This document shows positions 52,760-61,672 of a DNA stretch of 64,000 nucleotides, one piece after another. Source of the DNA: Paenibacillus_AA sp045062745 (GTDB lineage: Bacteria; Bacillota; Bacilli; Paenibacillales; NBRC-103111). Made by a program: the position numbers and the translations under genes. The stretch covers positions 124,001-188,000 of the forward strand of contig NZ_JBJGED010000009.1 of the NCBI RefSeq assembly GCF_045062745.1. Direction: 5' to 3'. Positions within the stretch are counted from its first letter, which is position 1. Each line of letters starts with the position of its first letter. The notes under the pieces are model-generated. The model made no database searches, had not been told where the DNA came from, and saw only the letters and a list, made by a program, of their open reading frames with translations.

Positions 52760-53619
52760 TGCTTGAGCTCGACGAGCAAGGCATGCATCTGTTCCGTAGC
52801 GAGGCCGTGCAGCACCAGGCGGAATCCGGCGCGGAGCGTCGTGAGCGGAACCATCGGATGCTTGTTGTTGATGAGGGCGAGCCGGTCGTTGTTGCCGATG
52901 ATTTTGGATGCTAAAATGCCGATCGTTTCATCCAGCTGCAGGGAATTCGTTGCCCGCCAGAAGTCGTTGTCCGTCAGGAACAATTGATACACCGGGGTGA
53001 AGCATTCGATGGCCGTCGTCAGATCGAGAAAGTTGGTCCACCGCTTCGGCATGGGCTCGATCGGAATCGGGTCGGAGGTGATGGCGTCAAAGTTCAATCG
53101 GTTTTGCTTGGTCACCTCGATCTGTTTCTCGCGAATTTCCCGGTTCAAGTTAATCACGAAGTTGTATAAGTTCAGGTCGTGCACGAGGAACAGGTCGTCC
53201 TTCACCGGCTTGAGGTTCGTCGGCTTCAGCGGATTCATCTCCACTTGGACGCCGGGAACATTGTCGCGGATGAACTGCAGCACTTCGGACCCCAGGTAGA
53301 AATGGCGCAATATCATATAGTTCGCATCGGGACTGACGAACGTCTTCATCCCCCAATACAGAACGCGATGCAACGCGCGGGAGGAGGTGAAGGCTTTTGG
53401 CACCAGGATTTTGTAGATTTGGAATAGCACGATAAGGAGGCGTGCCAACGGACGTAAGACCGGAAGCAGGAATTGCCGGGATTTACTTGAGCAGTCCTTG
53501 AGGTAAGCCGCTTTCGCTTCCTCGTTGAATGGAATGCTCTGGTCCAAGTAAATCGCCAGGAACGGGTTCGGGTCCCGCTTGTCGTGCGGCATGAGGTTGA
53601 AATAATCGGCCTGGCTCAT
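52741..53619 (-). CDS. Unknown protein coupled to ketosynthase-oxidase fusion (possibly DUF6999)
   Basis: 292 residues; I do not recognise it with confidence (DUF6999 is a tentative memory). Visible: an acidic start, a hydrophobic stretch FLLPVLRPLARLLIVLFQIY (about 50-69) that may sit on the membrane, and mixed alpha/beta sequence with conserved-looking PDANYMILRHFYLGSE, LFLVHDLNLYNFVINLN and PMPKRWTNFLDLTTAIECF. No known catalytic motif. Its ATG overlaps the stop codon of the fusion gene (ATGA), so it probably works with that enzyme, for example as a partner or membrane adaptor. Confidence 0.75.
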   Translation of the reverse strand: MSQADYFNLMPHDKRDPNPFLAIYLDQSIPFNEEAKAAYLKDCSSKSRQFLLPVLRPLARLLIVLFQIYKILVPKAFTSSRALHRVLYWGMKTFVSPDANYMILRHFYLGSEVLQFIRDNVPGVQVEMNPLKPTNLKPVKDDLFLVHDLNLYNFVINLNREIREKQIEVTKQNRLNFDAITSDPIPIEPMPKRWTNFLDLTTAIECFTPVYQLFLTDNDFWRATNSLQLDETIGILASKIIGNNDRLALINNKHPMVPLTTLRAGFRLVLHGLATEQMHALLVELKHKQQAS

Positions 53620-55481
53620 GTGTTCCCCAGCTCCTCCAGTTGGAGTAAATACAGCCGCGCCGTCGTCTTGGCCGTCTTCACCATTCGGGCGGCGATCTCC
53701 AGCGTCAACAGCGGATGCTGCACCACAGCCTCCAGCCGTTCGAAATGCTTCTCATCCGAGTCGCTGTGATAGAGCAGGAAGGAGACATGCTCGTCTTGAA
53801 GACCCAGCTGGTCCCGGATCATCTCCCCCCAGTAACGGGCCATTCGACAGCCTAGCCCTTCTATAATCCACATCGCCCCGATTAAATCGACCGGATTGTC
53901 CCGGCTGGCCCGCTGGAACAAATAGGCGGATAGAGCCTCGCTGCCGATGTTTTTCTCCCCGGACTGGATATCCGTAAGCTTCCCGCCGATCGCGAGATAA
54001 TTTCGCTCCAGAATCTGAAAGTCCCGATGCTCGTCGCGTGCGTGCGCAATAAACAAGGAACGCAGGTCGATATGATCGATCGAGATATAGGAAGCGGCGC
54101 GGGCAATCCACTGCGACCCGTCGATCACCTGCTGGCGGATGTTCTCCATCAGCAGCTTATAGTCTTCCAGCGTGAATTGCCCGTGATAAAGCTTATGAAT
54201 GATCGGCACCTGGGCCAGCTTTTGCTCGAAATCGATCCAGATTTGAACGAACTGGCGAACCAAGTAGGATTGAATCTCATGTGTTTCGTCGAACTCGAGA
54301 TGGGGCGCTTCCGGCTGTCGCTCGAGGAACGCCGTCGTTTCCTCGCTCTTGGAACCGACTACGGTCAGCAGCATGTAGGAAGTCTGGAACCGACCGCTCT
54401 CCGGGACCATGCAGAGGATTCGCTCCCCGGGAGCCAGCCGCCCTTCGTTCAGCAGCTCCTCCAGCATGATGTAGATCGAGGCTGCCCCCGTATTGCCTTT
54501 GGTGTAGAGGTTCGTGAACCATTTCTCCTCGGGAATCATAAGCCCGCCGAGCCGCAACAGCCGGAAGATCTCTTCCCGGAAAAAATGCGACGAATAGTGG
54601 CACACCATCCAATCGATCGCGGCCGGGTTCACTCTGCCTTCCTCGACGAGCTCGAAGTAGCGTTGTACCCCAACCTTGGGCATCTCGTTCACGAGTCGAA
54701 TGTCCTGCTTAAGATTGATCGCGCCGGCGTTGGCTGCATCCCGGATTGTGGCATAATCCATCCAGGACGCGATCGGCTCCTCCGACTCCTTGTTCATCCC
54801 CGCATACATACATACGTCGTACAAAGGTGCGTAGGATTGGTTGTCGATCCACTCGATCCGCAAGGACAAGCCCGTACGGCTGGGCCGGTTCTGCAAGACC
54901 GCGGCGCCCGCTCCATCCGACAGCATGAACCGGAGGAAGTCCGTGTCGAAGGGGATGGCGCGGTCCGCATAGCTGCCCTGATCCTCGAACCGGGTGTGCT
55001 TGAACACGCGGCTGGGGAATTCGCTGGCGCAGGCGATGGCCGCTTCGTTCTCCCCGGACTGAATATGCAGGTACGCGTTCTTCATCGCTTGCATCCCGCT
55101 GCCGCATACCCCCTGGTGGGTCGCGATCTCCATCACCGGCAAACCCGTCTCCGCATGCACCATGCTGGCGAAGCCGGGCACGAGCAAGTCCCCCTGCGTC
55201 GTCCCTACGGCGAGAAATTCAACGTCGTCGGATCTTACGTTACCGTTGCGCTCCAGGGCGTCGCGGATGGCGAGGTGGGCCATTTCGGCATTGGAGTACA
55301 GGCTTCTCTGTTCTTTATTCAAGGCATAGTGGCGATAGCGAATTTGGTTTTGCTCCAGAATGCGCCGCATGGCTTTCGAGCTTTTCCCGCCGATTCGGCC
55401 CAAATAATCTTCGATCTCCTCATTGCCGATCGGCGGTCCTGGCAGGAATTTTCCCAGGCTTGTAATGTATACCGAATGCAT
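53616..55481 (-). CDS. FabH-like ketosynthase fused to heme-oxygenase-like diiron oxidase domain
   Basis: 621 residues. The N-terminal thiolase fold (1-360) carries the KASIII triad Cys126 (HQGVCGSGM), His295 (VCHYSSHF) and Asn330 (TKGNTGAAS). The C-terminal helical domain (about 385-615) has a metal-ligand pattern seen in heme-oxygenase-like diiron oxidases such as UndA: HARDEH (480-485), Glu541 (WIIEGLG) and His572-x3-Asp576-x2-His579. The combination suggests condensation of an acyl chain followed by iron- and oxygen-dependent cleavage or hydroxylation. AAAGGAGGT precedes ATG 55481, and a 22-bp palindrome lies just upstream. Confidence 0.85.
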   Translation of the reverse strand: MHSVYITSLGKFLPGPPIGNEEIEDYLGRIGGKSSKAMRRILEQNQIRYRHYALNKEQRSLYSNAEMAHLAIRDALERNGNVRSDDVEFLAVGTTQGDLLVPGFASMVHAETGLPVMEIATHQGVCGSGMQAMKNAYLHIQSGENEAAIACASEFPSRVFKHTRFEDQGSYADRAIPFDTDFLRFMLSDGAGAAVLQNRPSRTGLSLRIEWIDNQSYAPLYDVCMYAGMNKESEEPIASWMDYATIRDAANAGAINLKQDIRLVNEMPKVGVQRYFELVEEGRVNPAAIDWMVCHYSSHFFREEIFRLLRLGGLMIPEEKWFTNLYTKGNTGAASIYIMLEELLNEGRLAPGERILCMVPESGRFQTSYMLLTVVGSKSEETTAFLERQPEAPHLEFDETHEIQSYLVRQFVQIWIDFEQKLAQVPIIHKLYHGQFTLEDYKLLMENIRQQVIDGSQWIARAASYISIDHIDLRSLFIAHARDEHRDFQILERNYLAIGGKLTDIQSGEKNIGSEALSAYLFQRASRDNPVDLIGAMWIIEGLGCRMARYWGEMIRDQLGLQDEHVSFLLYHSDSDEKHFERLEAVVQHPLLTLEIAARMVKTAKTTARLYLLQLEELGNT

Positions 55482-55498
55482 GACAGACCTCCTTTTTG

Positions 55499-55520
55499 CC
55501 GAATAGCACCTACTATTCGG
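55499..55520 (-). promoter_or_regulatory. Perfect palindrome upstream of the ketosynthase-oxidase gene
   Basis: CCGAATAG, six bases, CTATTCGG forms a perfect 8+8 inverted repeat ending 18 bases before the ATG and touching the ribosome site region. It is the size and place of an operator for a dimeric repressor (TetR/MarR-like) or of an RNA hairpin controlling translation. Confidence 0.5.
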
Positions 55521-55560
55521 TTAGCTTCATCATCGTCGATTCGGGCAAGGATGCCTAGTA

Positions 55561-55743
55561 CTAAGTTTCCATGGTACTTCTGTACAAATAAAGCTTGACC
55601 GGATAGTCCGCATATTCACGAACGGTCTTTGACTGCTCCAACACGTCTACTATGTCTCCCTCATCCTGCACATAGATTCCGGACCGATAACAGGCGTATT
55701 TCAAATTGGGCGAATAAAGCTCTTCCTTGAACTCGGAGTCCAT
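55561..55743 (-). CDS. Small hypothetical protein or gene remnant
   Basis: 60-residue reading frame with protein-like composition (KEELYSPNLKYACYRSGIYV, EYADYPVKLYLYRS). No ribosome site is seen before ATG 55743, and the frame stays open 8 codons further upstream to a stop. No acyl-carrier serine motif or other known signature. It may be a 5'-truncated remnant. It lies upstream of the lipid cluster on the same strand. Confidence 0.35.
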   Translation of the reverse strand: MDSEFKEELYSPNLKYACYRSGIYVQDEGDIVDVLEQSKTVREYADYPVKLYLYRSTMET

Positions 55744-55934
55744 ATCGTCGGGATCGGGTTGGGTCGATTACCCTATTTTACAAGTAGACGACCTCCATTT
55801 GGCAAGCCCTGCTAAAGAATGATTTCCCTGCTCGATGTGAGCAAAATCTTCTCGCGCTAACTCAGTCCATTGCAGACCTATTCCGTTTTGTGAACAGCTT
55901 CACAGCTTGATTTTCTCAAAAAAATTTATTTATC

Positions 55935-55964
55935 TTGACAGTCAACTGTCCCATCGTTTACTTT
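55935..55964 (+). promoter_or_regulatory. Candidate promoter of the lacI-importer operon
   Basis: TTGACA (55935-55940) is followed after 18 bases by TACTTT (55959-55964). The -35 is perfect and the -10 moderate. Two operator-like palindromes follow downstream. The stretch 55744-55934 shows no gene. Confidence 0.45.
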
Positions 55965-55973
55965 AAATTCATT

Positions 55974-56074
55974 AAATCGGTTTCATAAAAAATAAAGCGC
56001 TATCATAATTTATTTATAGCCAATCTTCACATTTTCTTAATAGCGCGAAAACATCAAGCTAATAAAACCGGTTT
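55974..56074 (+). promoter_or_regulatory. Paired LacI-type operators
   Basis: AAATCGGTTT (55974-55983) and the perfect palindrome AAACCGGTTT (56065-56074) lie 91 bp apart upstream of the LacI-family gene. A central CG step flanked by A/T is typical of LacI/GalR operators, and two sites permit repression by looping. Autoregulation of the operon is inferred. Confidence 0.6.
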
Positions 56075-56134
56075 AATATGAAATTGTCTTCAAAGGTGGA
56101 TAGAGGGATTGAAAATCGAAGGGAGGTTCAAACC

Positions 56135-57178
56135 TTGGCAACCATTGCAGATGTGGCCCGAACGGCCGGCGTTTCCAAGAGCACGGTCTCGAATGTATTC
56201 AGCCAGAAGCGCCCGATCAGCAAAGAAGTTTCAGAACGCGTTCTGGCCGCAGCTCGCAAGCTGGACTACAAGCCGAACTACTGGGCCCGGAGTTTGGTGA
56301 GTAAGACGACCCACATTATAGGCATCAATATGCCCGGCGAACGGATGAAATTCAGTCAATTCCACTTATCGCTGCTGAACGGGGTCCTTTATGAATGCAG
56401 CATGAGCGGCTATCGACTCTTGGTCAACGCCTTGACCAAGACGTATCTGGACGATGTGCCTCGTCTCTCCTCCGAACCCGTAGATGGCGATATTCTACTC
56501 GACCCAGTCGAACATGATTCGCGAATTGCGGACAGGGTGCGCCAGGGGCTGCCGTTAGTCGTCATCGGTCGGCCGCACGCGGAATACGAGTCGAAGGTCT
56601 GCTATGTGGACAATGATAACGTGGCGACCGGCACGATGGTCGTGGACTACCTGCTGCAATTCGGCCACAAGCGCATCATGCTCCTCAATGCGTCGAAGGG
56701 CAAAACCGTCTCGACGGACCGTGGGCTCGGATACCGTCAAGCGTTGGAGTCGGCAGGCCAGACATTTGATCCCGCGCTGCTCGTTTACAAGGATCCGAAT
56801 ACGCCGTCCGCGGAGTATGGCTACGACGTAACGAAGAAAATGCTCAAGAAACACCCGGACATCACGGCCATCATCGCCGATACGGACAAAATGGCGCTCG
56901 GGGTATACCGGGCGGCGGCAGAGCTGGGGCTCAGCATCCCCGGGGACTTGTCGGTCATAGCTTTCAGCGACGAGTCGGTATTCTCAGCGGACTTCGTACC
57001 GCAATTGACCGGAGTCAAGCTGTCTGCCGAACAGCTGGGACATGAGGCTGCGAAGCTCTTGATCAACCAATGCGCGACCGGACATCGTTCCGTGCAGAGG
57101 GTGCTTATCCAGACGGAGTTGGTCGAACGCGGATCCTGCGGGCCGGCTCGGCCGAATGAGAGTGCGCCCACGAACTGA
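56135..57178 (+). CDS. LacI-family transcriptional regulator
   Basis: 347 residues from TTG 56135, chosen because GGGAGGTT lies just upstream and because the helix-turn-helix then starts at residue 2 (ATIADVARTAGVSKSTVSNV), as in the family. An in-frame ATG at 56078 would add 19 unconserved residues. The hinge helix region and a periplasmic-binding-protein-like effector domain follow (HIIGINMPGE, DTDKMALGVYRAA, VIAFSDES). It heads the operon with an importer 30 bases downstream and probably represses it until the sugar is present. Confidence 0.92.
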   Translation: MATIADVARTAGVSKSTVSNVFSQKRPISKEVSERVLAAARKLDYKPNYWARSLVSKTTHIIGINMPGERMKFSQFHLSLLNGVLYECSMSGYRLLVNALTKTYLDDVPRLSSEPVDGDILLDPVEHDSRIADRVRQGLPLVVIGRPHAEYESKVCYVDNDNVATGTMVVDYLLQFGHKRIMLLNASKGKTVSTDRGLGYRQALESAGQTFDPALLVYKDPNTPSAEYGYDVTKKMLKKHPDITAIIADTDKMALGVYRAAAELGLSIPGDLSVIAFSDESVFSADFVPQLTGVKLSAEQLGHEAAKLLINQCATGHRSVQRVLIQTELVERGSCGPARPNESAPTN

Positions 57179-57207
57179 TAAATAACTCTATCCGAGGAGG
57201 AGTTCAT

Positions 57208-58881
57208 ATGAAGAAGAAATCGATCATCCTGCTTCTAGCTTCGACGGCGGTGCTCGCATCCGCTTGCGGTGGCCAGGACGAGGGCGGAAGCTCTCCGAAA
57301 GCGACGGACGGAGCCTCTAAGCCGTCCAGCGCACCCTCAGCCGACAGCGCGAAGGTGGATCCGTTCAAGCTGCCGAACCCGGTTACGATAACCACCTTCA
57401 AGAGTGTGCCGGCTACCGGCAAGCTGCCGGCAGGCGATACCGTGGAGAATAACCAGTACTCTCGGTATATCAAGGACAAGACGAATATCGAGTTCAAGCT
57501 GTTGTGGTATGCAGCAGGGACGGACTTCGATCAAAAATCGAAGCTGTCCATCGCCAGCGGCGACATCCCGGACATGCTGCTGGTCGACGAGCAAACCTTC
57601 CTCTCCCTTGCGGATGCCGGTCAGCTCGAGGACTTGACCAAGGTATACGAGAAATATGCTTCCCCGCTGACGAAGGAGCTGTACGCTTCCACGAACAATA
57701 AAGCGCTGGAGAAGGCGACCTATAAGGGCAAGCTGATGGCCATTCCGAATATCAGCGTCCAGGCGGACGCGGCCAGCCTCGTTTGGGTTAGGAAAGACTG
57801 GCTGGACAAGGTCGGACTGCAGCCGCCGAAGACGATGGACGATGTGACGGCGATCGCCAAGGCATTCGTCGAGCGCGATCCGGACGGCAACGGCAAGGCG
57901 GACACGATCGGCTTGACCGGCTCTTCCGGTGCGGTCACCGTCCCGGGCAAAGCCAGCAGCCATAACTGGAAAGCCTTGTTCATGTCTTACGACGCTTATC
58001 CCGGCAACTGGATCAAAGACGGCTCGGGCAAAATCGTATATGGTTCTGTTTTACCGGAAACCAAGCAAGCGCTTTCAAAATTACGTGACATGTACGGCGC
58101 CGGTCTGATCGACAAGGAATTCGCGCTTCGCAAGGATCTGAACGAGCCGGTCGTAGGCGGGAAATCCGGTCTATTCTTCGGACCGTGGTGGGCCGGCGGA
58201 ATCGTGGCCGACACGATGACGAACGATCCGAAGGCTAATTTCGAGCCCTATCTGATTCCGAATGCCAAAGGGCAATACAACAATCTGATGATTCCCGTCA
58301 GCAACCGTTTTGTCGTCGTGAAGAAGGGCATGAAAAATCCGGAAGCCGCCGTCGTCTATGCGAACACCTTCATCGCCGCGCAGCGGAAGGTCGATCCAGA
58401 TTCGGCGAAGCTTGACTTCACCGTAGACGCCACTTATTGGCCGATCGGCAACGCTACGTACGACTATGCGGATGCCGTGGAACGGAAGGCGGAACAACTG
58501 AAGAAGGCGCTCAATGGAGAGATCAAACCCGAGCAGCTCAACCAAGAAATCAAAATTCTATACGACGCCGCCGTGGCGGATAAAGCCAAGCCGAAAGCCG
58601 ATCTGAAAATCTGGCGCTCTTTCTACGGCTACACGGCACCGGCCGCTCTGCTGAAGCAAAAGATGAATCAGGTGTTCAGTGAATATACGGCTACGACTGC
58701 GACCATGGAGCGGAAATGGGCCAACCTGCAAAAACTCGAATCCGAAACGTTCCTAAAAATCGTAATGGGCGACGCCTCGCTCGACTCCTTCGATAAATTC
58801 GTAAGCGACTGGAAGGCTCAGGGTGGAGACGAGATCACGAAGGAAGTTCAGACGGAAGTCGACAAGCTGAAGAGCAAATAA
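57208..58881 (+). CDS. Extracellular solute-binding lipoprotein
   Basis: 557 residues. The signal peptide ends LASAC (Cys at about 20), then a Gly/Ser-rich linker and a large binding fold. GGAGGAG lies just before ATG 57208. It is co-transcribed with the LacI gene 30 bases upstream and followed by a terminator-like hairpin before the permeases. The ligand is unknown but is probably the inducer of the LacI protein or its precursor. Confidence 0.92.
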   Translation: MKKKSIILLLASTAVLASACGGQDEGGSSPKATDGASKPSSAPSADSAKVDPFKLPNPVTITTFKSVPATGKLPAGDTVENNQYSRYIKDKTNIEFKLLWYAAGTDFDQKSKLSIASGDIPDMLLVDEQTFLSLADAGQLEDLTKVYEKYASPLTKELYASTNNKALEKATYKGKLMAIPNISVQADAASLVWVRKDWLDKVGLQPPKTMDDVTAIAKAFVERDPDGNGKADTIGLTGSSGAVTVPGKASSHNWKALFMSYDAYPGNWIKDGSGKIVYGSVLPETKQALSKLRDMYGAGLIDKEFALRKDLNEPVVGGKSGLFFGPWWAGGIVADTMTNDPKANFEPYLIPNAKGQYNNLMIPVSNRFVVVKKGMKNPEAAVVYANTFIAAQRKVDPDSAKLDFTVDATYWPIGNATYDYADAVERKAEQLKKALNGEIKPEQLNQEIKILYDAAVADKAKPKADLKIWRSFYGYTAPAALLKQKMNQVFSEYTATTATMERKWANLQKLESETFLKIVMGDASLDSFDKFVSDWKAQGGDEITKEVQTEVDKLKSK

Positions 58882-58904
58882 ATAAAAAAAACGGGAGATC
58901 AATA

Positions 58905-58956
58905 GAGCGCCTGACGGAGGCTCGGCTCCGGCTGCGTACCTGAGCGGCGCTCTTTT
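58905..58956 (+). terminator. Attenuator-like hairpin between binding protein and permease
   Basis: GAGCGCC (58905-58911) pairs with GGCGCTC (58946-58952), with an inner GGAG/CTCC stem, and is followed by TTTT (58953-58956). The long loop and short T-run suggest partial termination, giving more binding protein than permease. Confidence 0.6.
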
Positions 58957-59001
58957 GCACCCCTTACGAAGTCCTGGGGTATTCGCGGAAAGGAACGGAC
59001 C

Positions 59002-59892
59002 ATGAACCTGAGATCGTTTCAAAAGCATTATCATCTCATGCTGCTGCCCGGCATTGTGCTGTTGATCATTTTTCATCTCATTCCGATGTTCGGGGTCGTC
59101 ATCGCCTTTCAGAATTTCAAAATCGGCAAAGGCATTTGGAACTCGGACTGGATCGGCCTGGAAAACTTCACGTACTTGTTCGAGATCCGCGACGGCGGGG
59201 TCATCCTGTTCAACACCGTCTTCATCGCCGTGATGAAAATCATCGCCCATCTGATTATCCCGCTCGTGTTCGCCCTCATGCTGAACGAGGTTCGCATCAT
59301 GGCCGTCAAGCGTTGGGTGCAAACGATCGTCTATTTGCCCCACTTCATCTCCTGGGTCATACTGGCCGGGATCATCGCCGATATCCTGTCCTTGAAAGGC
59401 ATCCTCAATCAGGCGCTGGGCTGGTTCGGGATCGAGCCGATCATGTTCCTCGCCAGCAACACATGGTTCCCCGGCATCATCGTGGGCACCGACATCTGGA
59501 AAGAATTCGGCTTCGCCGCCATCATCTACTTGGCCGCGCTGGCCGGCATCAATCCGAATCTATACGAGGCCGCCGAGATCGACGGCGCGAGCCGGCTCCA
59601 GCAGCTCCGGTACATCACGCTCCCGAGCCTCGCCACTACGATCGTGCTGCTGGCGACGCTCAGCATCGGCAACATCCTGAACGCCGGATTCGATCAAATC
59701 TTCAATCTGTACAATCCGCTCGTCTACGATTCGGGCGACATCATAGATACGTACGTGTACCGAGTCGGCCTCGTCCAAGCCCAATACGGCTTCGCGACCG
59801 CCGTCAGCTTGATGAAGTCCGTGGTGGGCTTCGCGCTCATTATGATTTCTTACAAACTGGCTTACAAGTACGCCAATTATCGCATCTTCTAG
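59002..59892 (+). CDS. Carbohydrate ABC transporter permease, LplB type
   Basis: First permease of the LacI-linked importer, 296 residues, with FHLIPMFGVVIAFQNFKIG, the KRWVQTIVYLPHF block and the EAA loop LYEAAEIDGASRL. Six membrane helices. AAAGGAAC precedes ATG 59002. The next permease begins 21 bases downstream. Confidence 0.93.
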   Translation: MNLRSFQKHYHLMLLPGIVLLIIFHLIPMFGVVIAFQNFKIGKGIWNSDWIGLENFTYLFEIRDGGVILFNTVFIAVMKIIAHLIIPLVFALMLNEVRIMAVKRWVQTIVYLPHFISWVILAGIIADILSLKGILNQALGWFGIEPIMFLASNTWFPGIIVGTDIWKEFGFAAIIYLAALAGINPNLYEAAEIDGASRLQQLRYITLPSLATTIVLLATLSIGNILNAGFDQIFNLYNPLVYDSGDIIDTYVYRVGLVQAQYGFATAVSLMKSVVGFALIMISYKLAYKYANYRIF

Positions 59893-59913
59893 GGAGAAAG
59901 CGGGTGAGGAACG

Positions 59914-60798
59914 GTGGTTCGGAATCGTACATGGGCAGCCCGCGTGTCCGAGGGGGCGCTGCTCGCTATCATGCTGGGCATTTCCTTGCTCTCGCTCGGA
60001 CCGGTGTGGCACACGATCGCGGTGTCGTTCAGCGAGAACGCGGCCGCAGCCGGCGGGCTCGTCAAATTCTGGCCCAAGGGCTTTACGCTCGAATCGTACA
60101 AAAAAATATTGGAGGAGCCGCACTTCCTCCACTCGTTCTATGTATCGGTCAAACGGGTATTCGTCGGCGGCATCGTCAACTTCGTCCTAACCGTACTGAT
60201 GGCCTATCCGCTCTCCCGGAGCGGAAAGGAGTTCCCGCGCCGCAACATCTATATGTGGTTTCTCCTTTTCAACATGCTGTTCAGCGGAGGGATCATTCCG
60301 CTATACTTGACCGTAAAGGCGCTCGGCATGTTCAATTCGATATGGGCGCTCGTCTTGCCTGGAGCGGTGCCGATCTTCAATGTCATCCTGCTCATGAACT
60401 TCTTCCGCAACATGCCGAAGGAGCTGAGCGAAGCTGGCTATATGGATGGAGCTGGCCCCTGGTACATGCTGACCCGGATCTTCCTGCCGCTGTCCTTGCC
60501 CGCGCTGGCGACCGTCACGCTCTTCAGCGTAGTGGGACACTGGAACGCTTTCTTCGACGGGATGATCTTCATGCGGAGCGTCGAGAATTATCCGCTGCAG
60601 ACCTACATTCAACAGCTGGTCGTGCAGATCAATACGCAGGAGTTCGATTCGACCCAACTGGAACTGCTGCAGAAAGTATCGGAGAAAACGCTGAATGCGG
60701 CCAAAATCGTCGTATCCATGGTACCGATCCTGGTCGTCTATCCGTTCCTGCAAAAATATTTCATCCATGGCATCATGCTCGGCTCCGTGAAAGAGTAA
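59914..60798 (+). CDS. Carbohydrate ABC transporter permease, YtcP/LplC type
   Basis: Second permease, 294 residues, start GTG 59914 after GAGGAA. It has six membrane helices, the EAA loop LSEAGYMDGAGPW and the C-terminal FIHGIMLGSVKE. It completes an importer whose ATPase is not encoded nearby. A longer open frame on the same strand across both permease genes has no membrane pattern and is not real. Confidence 0.92.
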   Translation: MVRNRTWAARVSEGALLAIMLGISLLSLGPVWHTIAVSFSENAAAAGGLVKFWPKGFTLESYKKILEEPHFLHSFYVSVKRVFVGGIVNFVLTVLMAYPLSRSGKEFPRRNIYMWFLLFNMLFSGGIIPLYLTVKALGMFNSIWALVLPGAVPIFNVILLMNFFRNMPKELSEAGYMDGAGPWYMLTRIFLPLSLPALATVTLFSVVGHWNAFFDGMIFMRSVENYPLQTYIQQLVVQINTQEFDSTQLELLQKVSEKTLNAAKIVVSMVPILVVYPFLQKYFIHGIMLGSVKE

Positions 60799-60850
60799 AT
60801 TCAACTCTTCGCTAACTGCCCAATCCTGCTTCAATCGGAGGAATTCCCAA

Positions 60851-61660
60851 ATGTCTATGACCGTCATGACCTTCAATCTGCGCTACCCGGAAATCAAAGA
60901 CGGGCCCGATTATTGGCCGAAGCGGATCGGGCGAGCCGCCGCCGCTATCCTGGACCACAAGCCGCTCGTCGTCGGCACCCAAGAAGGCTACCACACGATG
61001 CTGACGGAATTGGAGCCGTTCCTCGAGCGATATGCCTGGATCGGCGATGGACGCTTCGGCGGGCGCGAGAACGAGCACAACGCGATCTTCTATGACCGCG
61101 AGAAGCTCGAGCTCCAGGAGCATGGTCAATTCTGGCTGTCGGAGACGCCGGATGTCGCCGCTTCCCGCAGTTGGGACAGCATGTTCCCGCGCATCTGCAC
61201 GTGGGCCCGATTCTCGCTTCGCGATGGCGGGGAGGGGGACCGCAGGACGGCCTTTTACGTGTACAATACGCATCTCGACCACCACAGCCAAGCCGCCCGC
61301 GACAACGGCATTCAAGTGATCGCGGCGCGGATGAGGGCACAGCGGTTGGAAGACGGCTGCCCGGCGATCCTGCTCGGCGACTTCAACAGCGCTCCGGCGG
61401 ACTTGCCCATCCGCATGCTGAGAGGGGAAGTCGCTTTCGGGAGTGATAGGTCCGAACTTGCCGACGCCTACTCGATCCTGAACGAGAACCCGGGCTTGAC
61501 CGCGCACAGCTTCCGAGGCGGCGAGGACGGCCAGCCGATCGACTATATCTTCGCCTCGCCGGAGTTCTCGATCCGGAGCGTCCGGGTCGACCGCGAACTG
61601 CGAGGCGGCGGCTACCCTTCCGACCACTATCCGGTCGTGGCGGAACTGGGGCTGGCCTAG
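60851..61660 (+). CDS. Endonuclease/exonuclease/phosphatase-fold enzyme
   Basis: 269 residues without signal peptide. The metal-dependent DNase I-like fold is shown by TFNLRYPE (7-14), Glu in GTQEGYH (metal ligand), YNTHLDHHSQ, LLGDFNSAP and the final SDHYPV with the catalytic His. Members hydrolyse phosphodiesters or phosphomonoesters of nucleic acid, lipids or sugars. As the last gene of a sugar importer operon it may act on a phosphorylated ligand, which is inference. TCGGAGGAAT precedes ATG 60851. Confidence 0.87.
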   Translation: MSMTVMTFNLRYPEIKDGPDYWPKRIGRAAAAILDHKPLVVGTQEGYHTMLTELEPFLERYAWIGDGRFGGRENEHNAIFYDREKLELQEHGQFWLSETPDVAASRSWDSMFPRICTWARFSLRDGGEGDRRTAFYVYNTHLDHHSQAARDNGIQVIAARMRAQRLEDGCPAILLGDFNSAPADLPIRMLRGEVAFGSDRSELADAYSILNENPGLTAHSFRGGEDGQPIDYIFASPEFSIRSVRVDRELRGGGYPSDHYPVVAELGLA

Positions 61661-61672
61661 TGGAAATAAAAC

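Noticed and set aside
55561..55743. Acyl carrier protein for the ketosynthase
   Set aside because: The 60-residue frame lacks the DSL phosphopantetheine motif and the four-helix pattern.
59136..60815. 559-codon plus-strand frame across both permease genes
   Set aside because: It overlaps two genuine six-helix permeases in another frame, and has no hydrophobic pattern or ribosome site.
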